A stretch of 64,000 nucleotides of DNA from Algoriphagus faecimaris (lineage in GTDB: Bacteria > Bacteroidota > Bacteroidia > Cytophagales > Cyclobacteriaceae), in contig NZ_FNAC01000006.1 in the NCBI RefSeq assembly GCF_900101705.1, positions 1 through 64,000 of the forward strand, written 5' to 3'. Below are positions 15,716-23,618 of the stretch, one piece after another (positions within the stretch are counted from its first letter, which is position 1; each line of letters begins with the position of its first letter). Under the pieces are notes generated by a model. It was given only the letters and a program-made list of their open reading frames with translations, had not been told where the DNA came from and made no database searches. Position numbers and translations under genes: made by a program.

Positions 15716-17731
15716 TTATTGAATATCGGAAGGAGGAGGCAAGAGCTTTCTTGTTTGGACCATATAGGAATTTTTATTTTTGAAATCCTCAAATTCCCCA
15801 TTCAACTTAGTCATCATATCAGGGTCTTGGATGGGTTCGATGTCAAGATTATCATTGATCAGAAACAGATCACCGGCAGAAAGAAAAAACTCCCCATGAA
15901 TATACTCCACCAATTGGTTTTTATTCCTCATCAGAGGCATTGCGATTTTGGATTGGAAAGTACGGGAGGTATCCAGCACTTGCCCTTGCCAAGTGACTAT
16001 TTCCGGTACTCGGATTTGATTTTGTTTTTCTAGAAATGAAAGCAGGCTTGGAGTGATTTCATAATGGCTGCTTAAACCTTTGAAATAGTCATTCCTCTTC
16101 AATAGTGGAGAATAGATGATCAAAGGCACATGAAATCGATCCAGTCGCGTAGACATGGGAACTTCAGGCAATCGATGGTCTCCAGTGATAATGAATACAG
16201 TATTTTCAAACTCAGGACGTTTTTTATACTCCTCAAAGAATAGCCGAACGGCATCATCTGCATACAGCACAGTCATGTAAATGTCCTTATAGGCCCTGTA
16301 ATTGGGCAATTGATCATCATCTAGCTTGAGGTAGTTGATGAGATGCTCTTCAAATTTCTCTTCATAAAAAGTCCGCTCAGGCACCAGATAAGGATCATGA
16401 GAGGTTTGCGTTTGAAAGGTAATCAGCTGTGGAGCGGTATAGTTAGATGGTAACTTGTCCAAACCATTTAAGAATAATTCTTTATCTGCATAACCCCAAG
16501 AGAATGAACCTGATGAGGGGCCTTTTGGGTATTTAGGGTCGAAGCCCTTTTCATCAATAAACTGAGTGGGTTTCTGGTATTCTATAAAAGGCCCGACATT
16601 ATCAAAGTTTTTATCTGCTCCGATAAAATAACGGATTTCATACCCATTTTGTCCCAAGACACTCAGTAAGGTCTGATGATATGGGATTTCATCTGCAAGC
16701 TCTAAAAAACCCCTGTTCCCGAAGGGTAAGCCCCCAAAAACTCCAGGTTGCAAGCCGAAGGTTCGTCCCGTTGAAGAGATGGCGTTAAGCCAGACCAAAC
16801 TATGCTGCTCTAGAGAATCCAAGAAAGGAGTGAAGCTTCCTAAATAGGCGTCTCTTCCTGAATAGGCTTTACCGAAACTTTCAAGGAAAATAAATACAAT
16901 ATCAGGGGCCTGCTCAAGACTGTCAAAAAAAGGACTTAATACGTCAGGATAGTCTCCCGAATGCGCAAAAGGATATTCATCACCTATGAATTCTTTTTTT
17001 ACCAATAAATCGTCAGAGACCGAACGGAGGTAAAAATCAAAATAATATTCTCCTCCATACATCCATTCCTCAAAAGCCTGTTCGGTGAGGTATCGGGATT
17101 TATTGAGTTCGATATTCTGCTTGTTTTCATTAGCCCCACTTCCCTGAGAGGGTGCTAAGACCGTAAATGTGAAAACTGATATAAGATAGACTACAGTTAA
17201 GAACACGTAGCCTTTCAGCGATAGACGAATATACTTATTACCAAGATTTAGAAATCCGAATATCAAGGCTAAAGCTAAAATACTACCCGTCACTGTCCAA
17301 AAATTAAGTTGTCCCGAACTGCTTATAGTCAGGATCAAATCATCCATACTATAGGCGAATAAATCTTTACCTAACGGAACTAATGTCTTGGTAAAGTAAA
17401 AAATCAATCCAGCCTGGGCTATAGTTAAAGTAGTCAAAAGCACTAGTAAAATCACTTTTCCAAGTTTCGCCGATAGAAGACTTATCGGGAAATAAATCAT
17501 CAGTAGCAACCCCGTCAAGTATAGCAACCAACCTAAATCTTGAAACAGGCCTGCTATTAAAATCTCAGAGGGTTTAAGATTGATTACATGATTGTCAAAA
17601 ATCATATAAATCTCTAAAACCCTAAGAAGAATCATTAACCCCATAAAAATCAATGTCCCTCCCCAAAAATTCTTGAAAATGACACGTAATCTGTAAGGAA
17701 GAGTGGAACGAATTGCTGCCTTTTGGGCCAT
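15716..17731 (-). CDS. LTA synthase/sulfatase-superfamily membrane phosphotransferase
   Basis: 671 residues. Five predicted spans in residues about 20-210 are followed by a periplasmic alkaline-phosphatase/sulfatase fold (about 250-600). Family marks are FIFLESFGK (metal Glu near 270), the nucleophile Thr in SSTGRTFG (about 320), FIITGDHR with Asp/His metal ligands, and RFHVPLIIYSP. Gram-positive LTA synthases move glycerol-phosphate; Gram-negative relatives (OpgB, and phosphoethanolamine or phosphoglycerol transferases) decorate periplasmic glucans or lipids. There is no teichoic acid here, so decorating a surface glycan is more likely. It converges on the polysaccharide cluster, 23 bp away. 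A link is possible but unproven. Confidence 0.87.
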   Translation of the reverse strand: MAQKAAIRSTLPYRLRVIFKNFWGGTLIFMGLMILLRVLEIYMIFDNHVINLKPSEILIAGLFQDLGWLLYLTGLLLMIYFPISLLSAKLGKVILLVLLTTLTIAQAGLIFYFTKTLVPLGKDLFAYSMDDLILTISSSGQLNFWTVTGSILALALIFGFLNLGNKYIRLSLKGYVFLTVVYLISVFTFTVLAPSQGSGANENKQNIELNKSRYLTEQAFEEWMYGGEYYFDFYLRSVSDDLLVKKEFIGDEYPFAHSGDYPDVLSPFFDSLEQAPDIVFIFLESFGKAYSGRDAYLGSFTPFLDSLEQHSLVWLNAISSTGRTFGLQPGVFGGLPFGNRGFLELADEIPYHQTLLSVLGQNGYEIRYFIGADKNFDNVGPFIEYQKPTQFIDEKGFDPKYPKGPSSGSFSWGYADKELFLNGLDKLPSNYTAPQLITFQTQTSHDPYLVPERTFYEEKFEEHLINYLKLDDDQLPNYRAYKDIYMTVLYADDAVRLFFEEYKKRPEFENTVFIITGDHRLPEVPMSTRLDRFHVPLIIYSPLLKRNDYFKGLSSHYEITPSLLSFLEKQNQIRVPEIVTWQGQVLDTSRTFQSKIAMPLMRNKNQLVEYIHGEFFLSAGDLFLINDNLDIEPIQDPDMMTKLNGEFEDFKNKNSYMVQTRKLLPPPSDIQ

Positions 17732-17762
17732 AAAATTTTATGAGTTTTTAGGGTTTTGCTAG

Positions 17763-17792
17763 AAAATATAGGGTAAAAACGGGTATCTTCAA
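17763..17792 (-). promoter_or_regulatory. Candidate promoter for the LTA synthase-like gene
   Basis: On the minus strand TTG (17792-17790), 19 bp, then TATATTTT (17770-17763), one base off TAnnTTTG; the start codon is 32 bp further at 17731. Spacing and sequence fit the Bacteroidota consensus. Confidence 0.45.
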
Positions 17793-17809
17793 GGCCTATT
17801 TACAAATTT

Positions 17810-18352
17810 ATGAGCAAATCTAATCTTCTGATTGAATTATATAGCAATCTAAGTACCACTGGAGCAATTACTTTTAGCTCCAAGTCATTAGTCAATAAAA
17901 TGATTTCCCAATCTGATCTCTCGAAAGCCAACCTTATCGTGGAAATGGGTGGGGGAGACGGCAGTATTACTCAGGGTATTATTGATGCTATGAATCCTAA
18001 TGCAAAGCTTTTAGTATTTGAAATCAATGCTTCTTTTTGTGAGTCCATGAAAAAGCAATTTCCACAAGAAAATGTGATGATAATCAACGATTCGGCAGGA
18101 AATCTGGATAAGTACTTGGAGGGAGAGAAAGCGGATTATATCTTTTCTTCACTTCCTTTTTCGCTTATTAGTAAAGAGGCTACTGATGAGATTTTGAAAA
18201 AATCCAACTTGGCACTCTCTCAAAGTGGGGCATTTATTCAAATTTGCTATTCGTATTTATTGAAGAGTTTGTTTAAAAAGTATTTCAGTCAGGTGAATGC
18301 CAGTTTCACCTTAAAGAATTTGCCGCCTGCTTTTGTAATGGTCTGTAAATAA
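17810..18352 (+). CDS. PmtA-like SAM-dependent methyltransferase
   Basis: 180 residues, a compact class I methyltransferase. Motif I is VEMGGGDGSITQGI (about 44-57), motif II is LLVFEINASF (about 69-78), and SSLPF (about 104-108) is the post-motif region typical of the rRNA dimethyladenosine/phospholipid N-methyltransferase group; the C-terminus has the LPPAFV signature. Closest recognisable relatives are PmtA-type phosphatidylethanolamine N-methyltransferases. The sequence is short of the family's usual roughly 200 residues, and nothing else links it to lipid synthesis. Followed at 9 bp by a DUF3253 gene and then msrA. Confidence 0.75.
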   Translation: MSKSNLLIELYSNLSTTGAITFSSKSLVNKMISQSDLSKANLIVEMGGGDGSITQGIIDAMNPNAKLLVFEINASFCESMKKQFPQENVMIINDSAGNLDKYLEGEKADYIFSSLPFSLISKEATDEILKKSNLALSQSGAFIQICYSYLLKSLFKKYFSQVNASFTLKNLPPAFVMVCK

Positions 18353-18361
18353 AAAACCTAA

Positions 18362-18601
18362 ATGGATGTCCTAAAAACAGCCATCTTGGAAATGTGTCGG
18401 AAAAGGAAGGATAAGTCATTTTGTCCATCTGAAGTAGTGAGACAACTTTACCCTGAGGATTGGAGGTTGTTTATGGAAGAGGTAAGGGAAAGCATGATGG
18501 AGCTTTACCTTCAAGGTAAAATTAGAGTGAGTCAGAAAGGTATTCCCATAGATCCAAATCAAATTCCTAAAGGTCCTCTTAGGATTTCAAAACCAAAATA
18601 A
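18362..18601 (+). CDS. DUF3253 domain protein
   Basis: 79 residues, the full length of DUF3253 proteins. The CPSEVVRQL, DWRLFMEEVR and QKGIPIDP...GPLRI blocks are the family pattern and suggest a small winged-helix fold. Function is unknown; in other bacteria it is often found with small redox or methyltransferase genes. It lies between the PmtA-like gene and msrA with 9- and 12-bp gaps and is likely cotranscribed with them. Confidence 0.85.
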   Translation: MDVLKTAILEMCRKRKDKSFCPSEVVRQLYPEDWRLFMEEVRESMMELYLQGKIRVSQKGIPIDPNQIPKGPLRISKPK

Positions 18602-18613
18602 CAGCAGGCTTGT

Positions 18614-19204
18614 TTGAATGATATGAATACGACCAATGAACTTCCGAGTACGAGTATTTCCATTCCAGACGGTTTAAAACTGTTAACCCTAGGCGGAGGA
18701 TGCTTTTGGTGTACAGAAGCTGTATTCCAACGACTAAAGGGAGTTGAAAAAGTAGTTTCTGGATATGCTGGCGGATTAATTCCAAATCCATCTTACAGAC
18801 AGATTTGCTCCGGAACTACAGGCCATGCAGAGGTAATTCAGATTTATTACCATCCTGACCTCATCAGTTTAGAAAAACTATTGGAAATTTTCTGGGCTAC
18901 ACATGATCCCACAACCCTAAATAGACAGGGAGCAGACGCCGGACCGCAGTACCGCTCAGCTATTTTTTACCACAATGAGGAAATTCAAAAAGCAGCTGAA
19001 AATTTAAAATCCAGCTTGAATCAAGCGGAAGTTTTTGAAAATCCAATCGTCACCGAAATTACCCCCTTTACGAATTTCTACCCTGCGGAGGATTATCATC
19101 AGGATTATTTTAACCTCAATGGTCATCAGCCTTATTGTCAGTTTGTAGTCAAACCTAAAGTAGATAAACTACAGAAATTCTTTGCAGACTATCTATCTGA
19201 ATAG
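18614..19204 (+). CDS. msrA: Peptide methionine-S-sulfoxide reductase MsrA
   Basis: 196 residues (start at 18614, or 18623 for a start three residues later). The catalytic GGGCFWCTEAVF motif (about 29-40) with the nucleophilic first Cys, GVEKVVSGYAGG, YRQICSGTTGHAEV, DPTTLNRQGADAGPQYRSAI and YHQDYF are all present. It repairs S-methionine sulfoxide in proteins or free methionine. There is no signal peptide, so it is cytosolic. No MsrB domain is fused. Last gene of the short run beginning at 17810. Confidence 0.97.
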   Translation: MNDMNTTNELPSTSISIPDGLKLLTLGGGCFWCTEAVFQRLKGVEKVVSGYAGGLIPNPSYRQICSGTTGHAEVIQIYYHPDLISLEKLLEIFWATHDPTTLNRQGADAGPQYRSAIFYHNEEIQKAAENLKSSLNQAEVFENPIVTEITPFTNFYPAEDYHQDYFNLNGHQPYCQFVVKPKVDKLQKFFADYLSE

Positions 19205-19302
19205 TCTGCATTTTAGTTCTTCATAGGAAGATCACTTCATCAAGATTTAATAGTTAGGTAATCCAAAAGCGCCCATTTATCCCCAAATTGGTATTTTTTA
19301 AC

Positions 19303-19310
19303 TATCTTTG
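19303..19310 (+). promoter_or_regulatory. -7 promoter element upstream of the conserved 555-aa protein gene
   Basis: TATCTTTG matches TAnnTTTG exactly and lies 24 bp before the start at 19335. The -33 region has only a weak TTTA near 19276. This implies that the gene has its own short leader separate from msrA. Confidence 0.5.
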
Positions 19311-19334
19311 CTGAATTTAACCAAAAAGTAACGC

Positions 19335-21002
19335 ATGAAAAGAACAAGAGCACACGAGTCCAGAGCGGCGATCGAGAGACTGTATATTACCATGAGACAC
19401 CTTTTTACCCGTGGAAATTACAAACCAATGGGGGTTTCTGGTGAGAGTTTAGTTCAAGCCCTGATGGTTCTGAGCCCTGAGATTTACGGCAGTATTACAG
19501 ATCGAGAAAAAATCGAATTAGATGGTCTTCTTTATGTAATGGAGCGCTTGCCTAGAGGAATTGAAGAGTGTCGGTTTGTGAGATTGATCAGTAGAGAAGG
19601 ATACGAAACCTCTCATCTTGCACCTATTATTCCACCCAAAAGAAGGAGGAATTGTTATCGATTGGATGAGCAAGTGATGTATGTAGAGATGACAAGAGGT
19701 CGATCTGATATATATGATATACTTACCCACCTTACTTTTTTATACATAGAGTCCAATAAAATCTATCATAATAGCATAGATCCAAAAGGTAGAATAACTA
19801 CCAATTGGATCATGCTTGAAGAATTTGTTTCCAAAGAGGAAAATGGAGAGGAGTTTGACAAGGAAGCGGCATCTGCCTACCTCAGTCACCTGATTGGAAG
19901 GACTTATGAGGAAACCGTTCAGGCAGTAGAAAAATTTTCAAGAAGCGCCAATTCCAATAGTCTCTTCTCCATCGTTTACCACATGGGGAGGTTGGCTATG
20001 GAAGAGATTCAGCATGATAAGGATCGTGAGATATCTTTCTCGGCAACGCTAAGAGAGCGAATTGGTCACCATGTTTATGGGGAGCTGTGGGCTAGAAAGA
20101 TACAGTCCACTTTGGATGAGAAAGATTTGCTGAAGCGACCTATTCATATCATTTCGGCTAATCTTCACTCTGTCATCAACACCATTTATTCCAATCAGAA
20201 ATTGCCAATAAACAGCTACGAAGAGATTGAAAAAGTAGCGATGGATATTTCAGTAAATGCAAAAGACAACCACGCTAAAACCATTTATGAATATGCCCTC
20301 AGGCATGGTTTCGTGGATATTCCTGATGATTCGGGTACTAACATCGGCGCTCAAATTATCGATACAGCACTTTTGGAAAAGGACGAGATTTTACCAGGTG
20401 TGAAGCTGCCCAAAGAAATAGAAAAGCGTCCTGTTTTTGTAGTGATGGATTATGCTTTTGGTGAACAAGCCTATGAATGCTTCGATGAACTGCTAAAACC
20501 CTACAAAAGAGGGGAGAAGGAATATAATTTGAATGTCGTCTCTACCTCAATTATGGGTAAGGCGGGTATTTTATATGGTGGAAAAGGAGACCTGATGATT
20601 CCTGATGCCCATGTTTTTGAAGGGACAGCTGATAATTATCCTTTCCGAAATGAATTAAAAAAGTCCGACTTTGAGGGTTATGGTTTAGGTGTTTATTCCG
20701 GTTCTATGGTCACGGTATTGGGTACTTCGCTTCAAAATAAGGATATCTTAAAGTACTTCATGGAGTCATCTTGGAATGCTATCGGGCTGGAAATGGAAGG
20801 TGCACATTACCAAAAAGCCATTCAATCTGCATCTAAAATCCGGAAAAGTATTCGATCCAATGTCAAGGTCCTCTATGCCTACTATGCATCGGATAATCCG
20901 CTGGAGACAGGCAGTACCTTAGCTTCGGGTGCTTTGGGGATGGAAGGCGTTCGACCTACTTATTTGATTACCTATAAGATTTTAGAAAAGCTATTTGGAT
21001 AA
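19335..21002 (+). CDS. Conserved protein with nucleoside phosphorylase-like C-terminal domain (DUF6909-like)
   Basis: 555 residues. The N-terminal 330 residues are helical and rich in charged residues (RAHESRAAIERLYITMRHLF at the start, a typical conserved opening of this Bacteroidota family, which I believe is DUF6909). From about 365 the sequence turns alpha/beta: VFVVMDYAFGEQA, TSIMGKAGILYGGKGD, GLGVYSGSMVTVLGT, then GLEMEGAHY (about 497-505) and YYASDNP (about 522-528). An xxEMExA helix followed by an S-D catalytic pair is the hallmark of PNP/MTA-type nucleoside phosphorylases. It may thus bind or cleave a nucleoside or nucleotide. Role unknown; monocistronic, with promoter and terminator. 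Confidence 0.8.
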   Translation: MKRTRAHESRAAIERLYITMRHLFTRGNYKPMGVSGESLVQALMVLSPEIYGSITDREKIELDGLLYVMERLPRGIEECRFVRLISREGYETSHLAPIIPPKRRRNCYRLDEQVMYVEMTRGRSDIYDILTHLTFLYIESNKIYHNSIDPKGRITTNWIMLEEFVSKEENGEEFDKEAASAYLSHLIGRTYEETVQAVEKFSRSANSNSLFSIVYHMGRLAMEEIQHDKDREISFSATLRERIGHHVYGELWARKIQSTLDEKDLLKRPIHIISANLHSVINTIYSNQKLPINSYEEIEKVAMDISVNAKDNHAKTIYEYALRHGFVDIPDDSGTNIGAQIIDTALLEKDEILPGVKLPKEIEKRPVFVVMDYAFGEQAYECFDELLKPYKRGEKEYNLNVVSTSIMGKAGILYGGKGDLMIPDAHVFEGTADNYPFRNELKKSDFEGYGLGVYSGSMVTVLGTSLQNKDILKYFMESSWNAIGLEMEGAHYQKAIQSASKIRKSIRSNVKVLYAYYASDNPLETGSTLASGALGMEGVRPTYLITYKILEKLFG

Positions 21003-21009
21003 GATCAAT

Positions 21010-21041
21010 GGGCCGATAAGTAGCGATCGGTCCTTTTTTTT
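21010..21041 (+). terminator. Intrinsic terminator
   Basis: GGGCCGAT (21010-21017) pairs with ATCGGTCC (21026-21033) with one G-T pair and an 8-nt loop, followed by an eight-base T run. It ends the transcript of the preceding 555-aa gene. Confidence 0.85.
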
Positions 21042-21067
21042 CGTTTTGTAAGAAATGGCTATGATCT

Positions 21068-21409
21068 ATGAAAGCATTTAAGTTTGTTCTTTACCTATTT
21101 TTGGTTTCTGGGCTATTTTGGGCCTGCATAGGTGAGGATAGCAAAAGTGTCTTTCATTTTTACCGGGATCAAACTTACTGTGCCGATCCATGGGGGTATT
21201 CTGGAGGAGAAAATTCAGCACTTAAAATAGCGGTAGAGGATTACCTAATCGATCAAGGTATACTGGGGGCCAAGGTTACTTTTTTTACTGAAGAAGGGCT
21301 TAGACAAGATTGTTTTGCTTGTCATTGTACTTCCGGAATTCGAATTTACGTGCAAGTTCCATTTCAATTCCGAAATCGGATAATTGAATTAGGATTTAAA
21401 GAAGTCTAA
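21068..21409 (+). CDS. Small Cys-containing lipoprotein of unknown function
   Basis: 113 residues with a lipoprotein signal (LYLFLVSGLFWAC, lipid Cys about 20). The mature part has the Cys pattern C-ADPWGY near 40 and CFACHC near 83-88, and ends with a beta-rich IRIYVQVPFQFRN segment. CFACHC could bind metal or form disulfides, but it is not a canonical CxxCH haem site: the first CxxC (CFAC) is followed by H and then another C. I do not recognise the family. It converges tail to tail with the SnoaL-like gene 3 bp away. Confidence 0.75.
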   Translation: MKAFKFVLYLFLVSGLFWACIGEDSKSVFHFYRDQTYCADPWGYSGGENSALKIAVEDYLIDQGILGAKVTFFTEEGLRQDCFACHCTSGIRIYVQVPFQFRNRIIELGFKEV

Positions 21410-21412
21410 GAA

Positions 21413-21874
21413 TTATTGCTCCGTTCTCACTCGGGTAGAATGCAACATGTCCAATCGCCAACCATTTTCAGTTTTTAGCGCTGTGGCACTTTCCAACCAG
21501 TACAATTCCTGAATCACTTCTCCATTTCGACTGAAGGTGGCGTAATTATGATAGGCGGTCCAGGCTGTGTTCCCACTAACCTTTGTTTCAATAAACTCAA
21601 ATCTATTAGTTCTGAGGACAGGATTAGGATTTTGTTTTGCTCGCTCAAAATAACCTAGGATCATTTCAGTATCCCAAACTTCCCCTTGCTCCAAAAGTAA
21701 AAAATCCTCAGTGTAATAATCCAGGAGTTTTTCGGACTTGAATCCAGAAAAAAGATCATCAAATGAATCCTGAATCAGGTTTTGGATGAGCTCTTCATCA
21801 GTTTGAGCTTTGGTCAGAAGGGGAAGTAAGACGAAAGAAAGGAGCCCTAAAGAGAAGATTGCGATGGTTTTCAT
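21413..21874 (-). CDS. Secreted SnoaL/NTF2-like protein
   Basis: 153 residues with a signal peptide (about 1-23, ending LTKAQ). The mature chain reads as one NTF2-like cone: helices ELIQNLIQDSFDDLF, a YYTEDFLLLEQGEV strand, then TAWTAYHNYATF and WRLDMLHSTRV strands. Such folds serve as small ligand-binding or enzymatic domains; without conserved catalytic residues, no function can be given. It lies downstream of the M20 peptidase on the same strand, separated by a MITE-like repeat, and may be read through from it. Confidence 0.78.
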   Translation of the reverse strand: MKTIAIFSLGLLSFVLLPLLTKAQTDEELIQNLIQDSFDDLFSGFKSEKLLDYYTEDFLLLEQGEVWDTEMILGYFERAKQNPNPVLRTNRFEFIETKVSGNTAWTAYHNYATFSRNGEVIQELYWLESATALKTENGWRLDMLHSTRVRTEQ

Positions 21875-21906
21875 GAAAGTAGATGTTTGATGAATAATAA
21901 AAAGAA

Positions 21907-22047
21907 AGAGGCTGTATCAAAAGTAAAACTTGTCACATTGAGCACTGGAGAGACGAGAGTCTCGAAATCGAAATGTGCTCTAGAGTGCTGGAAACGGCTT
22001 TCGGAACCGCTCAAGCTGACAAAAAAACTATTTATGAGACAGCCTCT
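21907..22047. repeat. MITE-like intergenic repeat, copy 1
   Basis: Perfect 9-bp terminal inverted repeats AGAGGCTGT (21907-21915) and ACAGCCTCT (22039-22047), extending to 12 bp with one mismatch (AGAGGCTGTxTC). The interior contains nested pairs CACATT/AATGTG, AGCACT/AGTGCT and a CGAGAGTCTCG palindrome, so the whole 141 bp can fold. It has no coding potential. A diverged second copy lies at 29647-29807. The right end stops 7 bp before the M20 stop codon. Confidence 0.7.
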
Positions 22048-22053
22048 GATGAG

Positions 22054-23511
22054 TTACTGTAATTTGGAATTGATAGGAGGAGGACCATCGGGAATAAAGC
22101 CCTGATATTCATAGTCCCCTTTATTAGTTTTAAACTCTTCTTTGACTTGCTTGACCAACTCAGGATTTTGGAAAAGATCCACCATGGTCATGGATAGTGC
22201 TTTGGCAGCGTAGGCCATACCTTTGTGTCCTATGGACATCCCTCCAGCTGCTACTACCGCCCAAGAATGCCAAGGTGTGCCATTGGGAGCCGTGGTAGCA
22301 GATAGTCGGATAGTTGGTGCTACCCAACTCACATCTCCCACATCTGTACTGCCTCCCATGCTGTGTTCTGCAGTTTCTTCCATCGGCTCAATTTTGGATA
22401 CCAAACCAATCTGTGGTTTTCCGGTTGCCTCTTGGATTTTCTTTGCAAATTCCTGCTCTTCTTCAGTGTAGGAAATAGAACCTAAATTCTCTAGGTTTTT
22501 CTGTAATGCGGCTGATCCCGTACGATTGACAAGGACTTCATGAACTCCAGAAATCAGGTTGACTTCATGCTCCACGTTTGCCAAAATCGCTGCACCTTCA
22601 GCCATCTTTTCTACCTGCTTCCAGACGGGGACTAGACCTTCTCTACTACTATCTCTCACCCGTACCCAAATACGACTATAGTCCGGTACCACATTGACAA
22701 CCTGACCTGCATCTTGAATATGATAATGCATCCGGACGGTGGGTTTTACATGTTCTCTGTAATAGTTGATCCCAGTCGTATACAGTTCAAGTGCATCTGC
22801 TGCACTTCTTCCATTCCAAGGGTCCGAAGAAGCATGAGCTGCTTGTCCTTTGAATTCAACCAAAAAGTCCACTAAAGCTAGACCTTTTTGTACAGCTGCT
22901 TTGGTTTCTGCACCCGGATGCCAATCCATCACTACATCTACATCCTCAAACAATCCTGCACGAATCATCCATAGCTTGCCAAAGAATTTTTCCTCCGCGG
23001 GGGTACCATAAAATCTAACCGTTCCTTGAATTTTCCCTTCCTCAATCAAATCTTTTATTGCGGCAGCTGCTCCCAAAGAAGCCACTCCAAATAAATTGTG
23101 CCCGCAACCATGTCCAGGCGCTCCCTCGTTTAAGGGGCTCTTGTAAGGCACTTTATTTTGAGAGAGTCCTGGCAAGGCATCAAACTCTCCCAAAATACCG
23201 ATTATAGGGGAGCCTGATCCATACTCGGCCACAAAAGCGGTGGGGATTTCTGCAACTCCGCGGGTGACTTTAAATCCTAGCTCTTCTGCATAATCGGATA
23301 GGGCAGCGGCAGATTGGGTTTCTTGAAATGCGATTTCTTCGAAAGACCAAATTCTGTCACTGAGATCGGTAAGTTCTGCAAATCGAGTGTCAATACTGGT
23401 TTTTACCTCTTCTTTGAGTACCTCGGATTTTGCTTTTTTCTGGGCATGTAGGGGCAAAACTATCCCTAGACCTAGGCATCCGATCAAAAGGCTCTGATAG
23501 AATTTTTTCAT
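22054..23511 (-). CDS. Secreted M20 family amidohydrolase (AbgB-like)
   Basis: 485 residues with a signal peptide (about 1-24, ending PLHAQ). It reads as an M20D-type zinc peptidase: GEFDALPGLS with the metal-bridging Asp, GCGHNLFG (ligand His), GTPAEE (catalytic/ligand Glu pair), MDWHPG, a central dimerisation insert with AAHASSDPWNGRSAADA, and a final ligand His in GTPWHSW. Relatives cleave p-aminobenzoyl-glutamate, indole-acetyl-amino acids or N-acyl amino acids. Export to the periplasm suggests peptide or acyl-amino-acid scavenging, in line with the gamma-glutamyltransferase encoded just upstream on the same strand (about 107-bp gap). Confidence 0.9.
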   Translation of the reverse strand: MKKFYQSLLIGCLGLGIVLPLHAQKKAKSEVLKEEVKTSIDTRFAELTDLSDRIWSFEEIAFQETQSAAALSDYAEELGFKVTRGVAEIPTAFVAEYGSGSPIIGILGEFDALPGLSQNKVPYKSPLNEGAPGHGCGHNLFGVASLGAAAAIKDLIEEGKIQGTVRFYGTPAEEKFFGKLWMIRAGLFEDVDVVMDWHPGAETKAAVQKGLALVDFLVEFKGQAAHASSDPWNGRSAADALELYTTGINYYREHVKPTVRMHYHIQDAGQVVNVVPDYSRIWVRVRDSSREGLVPVWKQVEKMAEGAAILANVEHEVNLISGVHEVLVNRTGSAALQKNLENLGSISYTEEEQEFAKKIQEATGKPQIGLVSKIEPMEETAEHSMGGSTDVGDVSWVAPTIRLSATTAPNGTPWHSWAVVAAGGMSIGHKGMAYAAKALSMTMVDLFQNPELVKQVKEEFKTNKGDYEYQGFIPDGPPPINSKLQ

Positions 23512-23618
23512 AGTAAGACTATTTTTGGTTGATGGTTGATTAAGATTTTATTCGTTCTAATTGAATCAAATAGATCGAATGAGAACAATATTAGGCTACT
23601 CTCTTTTCGAAAATATAT

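Noticed and set aside
21120..21409. c-type haem site in the 113-aa lipoprotein (CFACHC)
   Set aside because: The match to CxxCH is formal (CFACH), but the crowded Cys pattern and small domain do not resemble cytochrome c; left unassigned.
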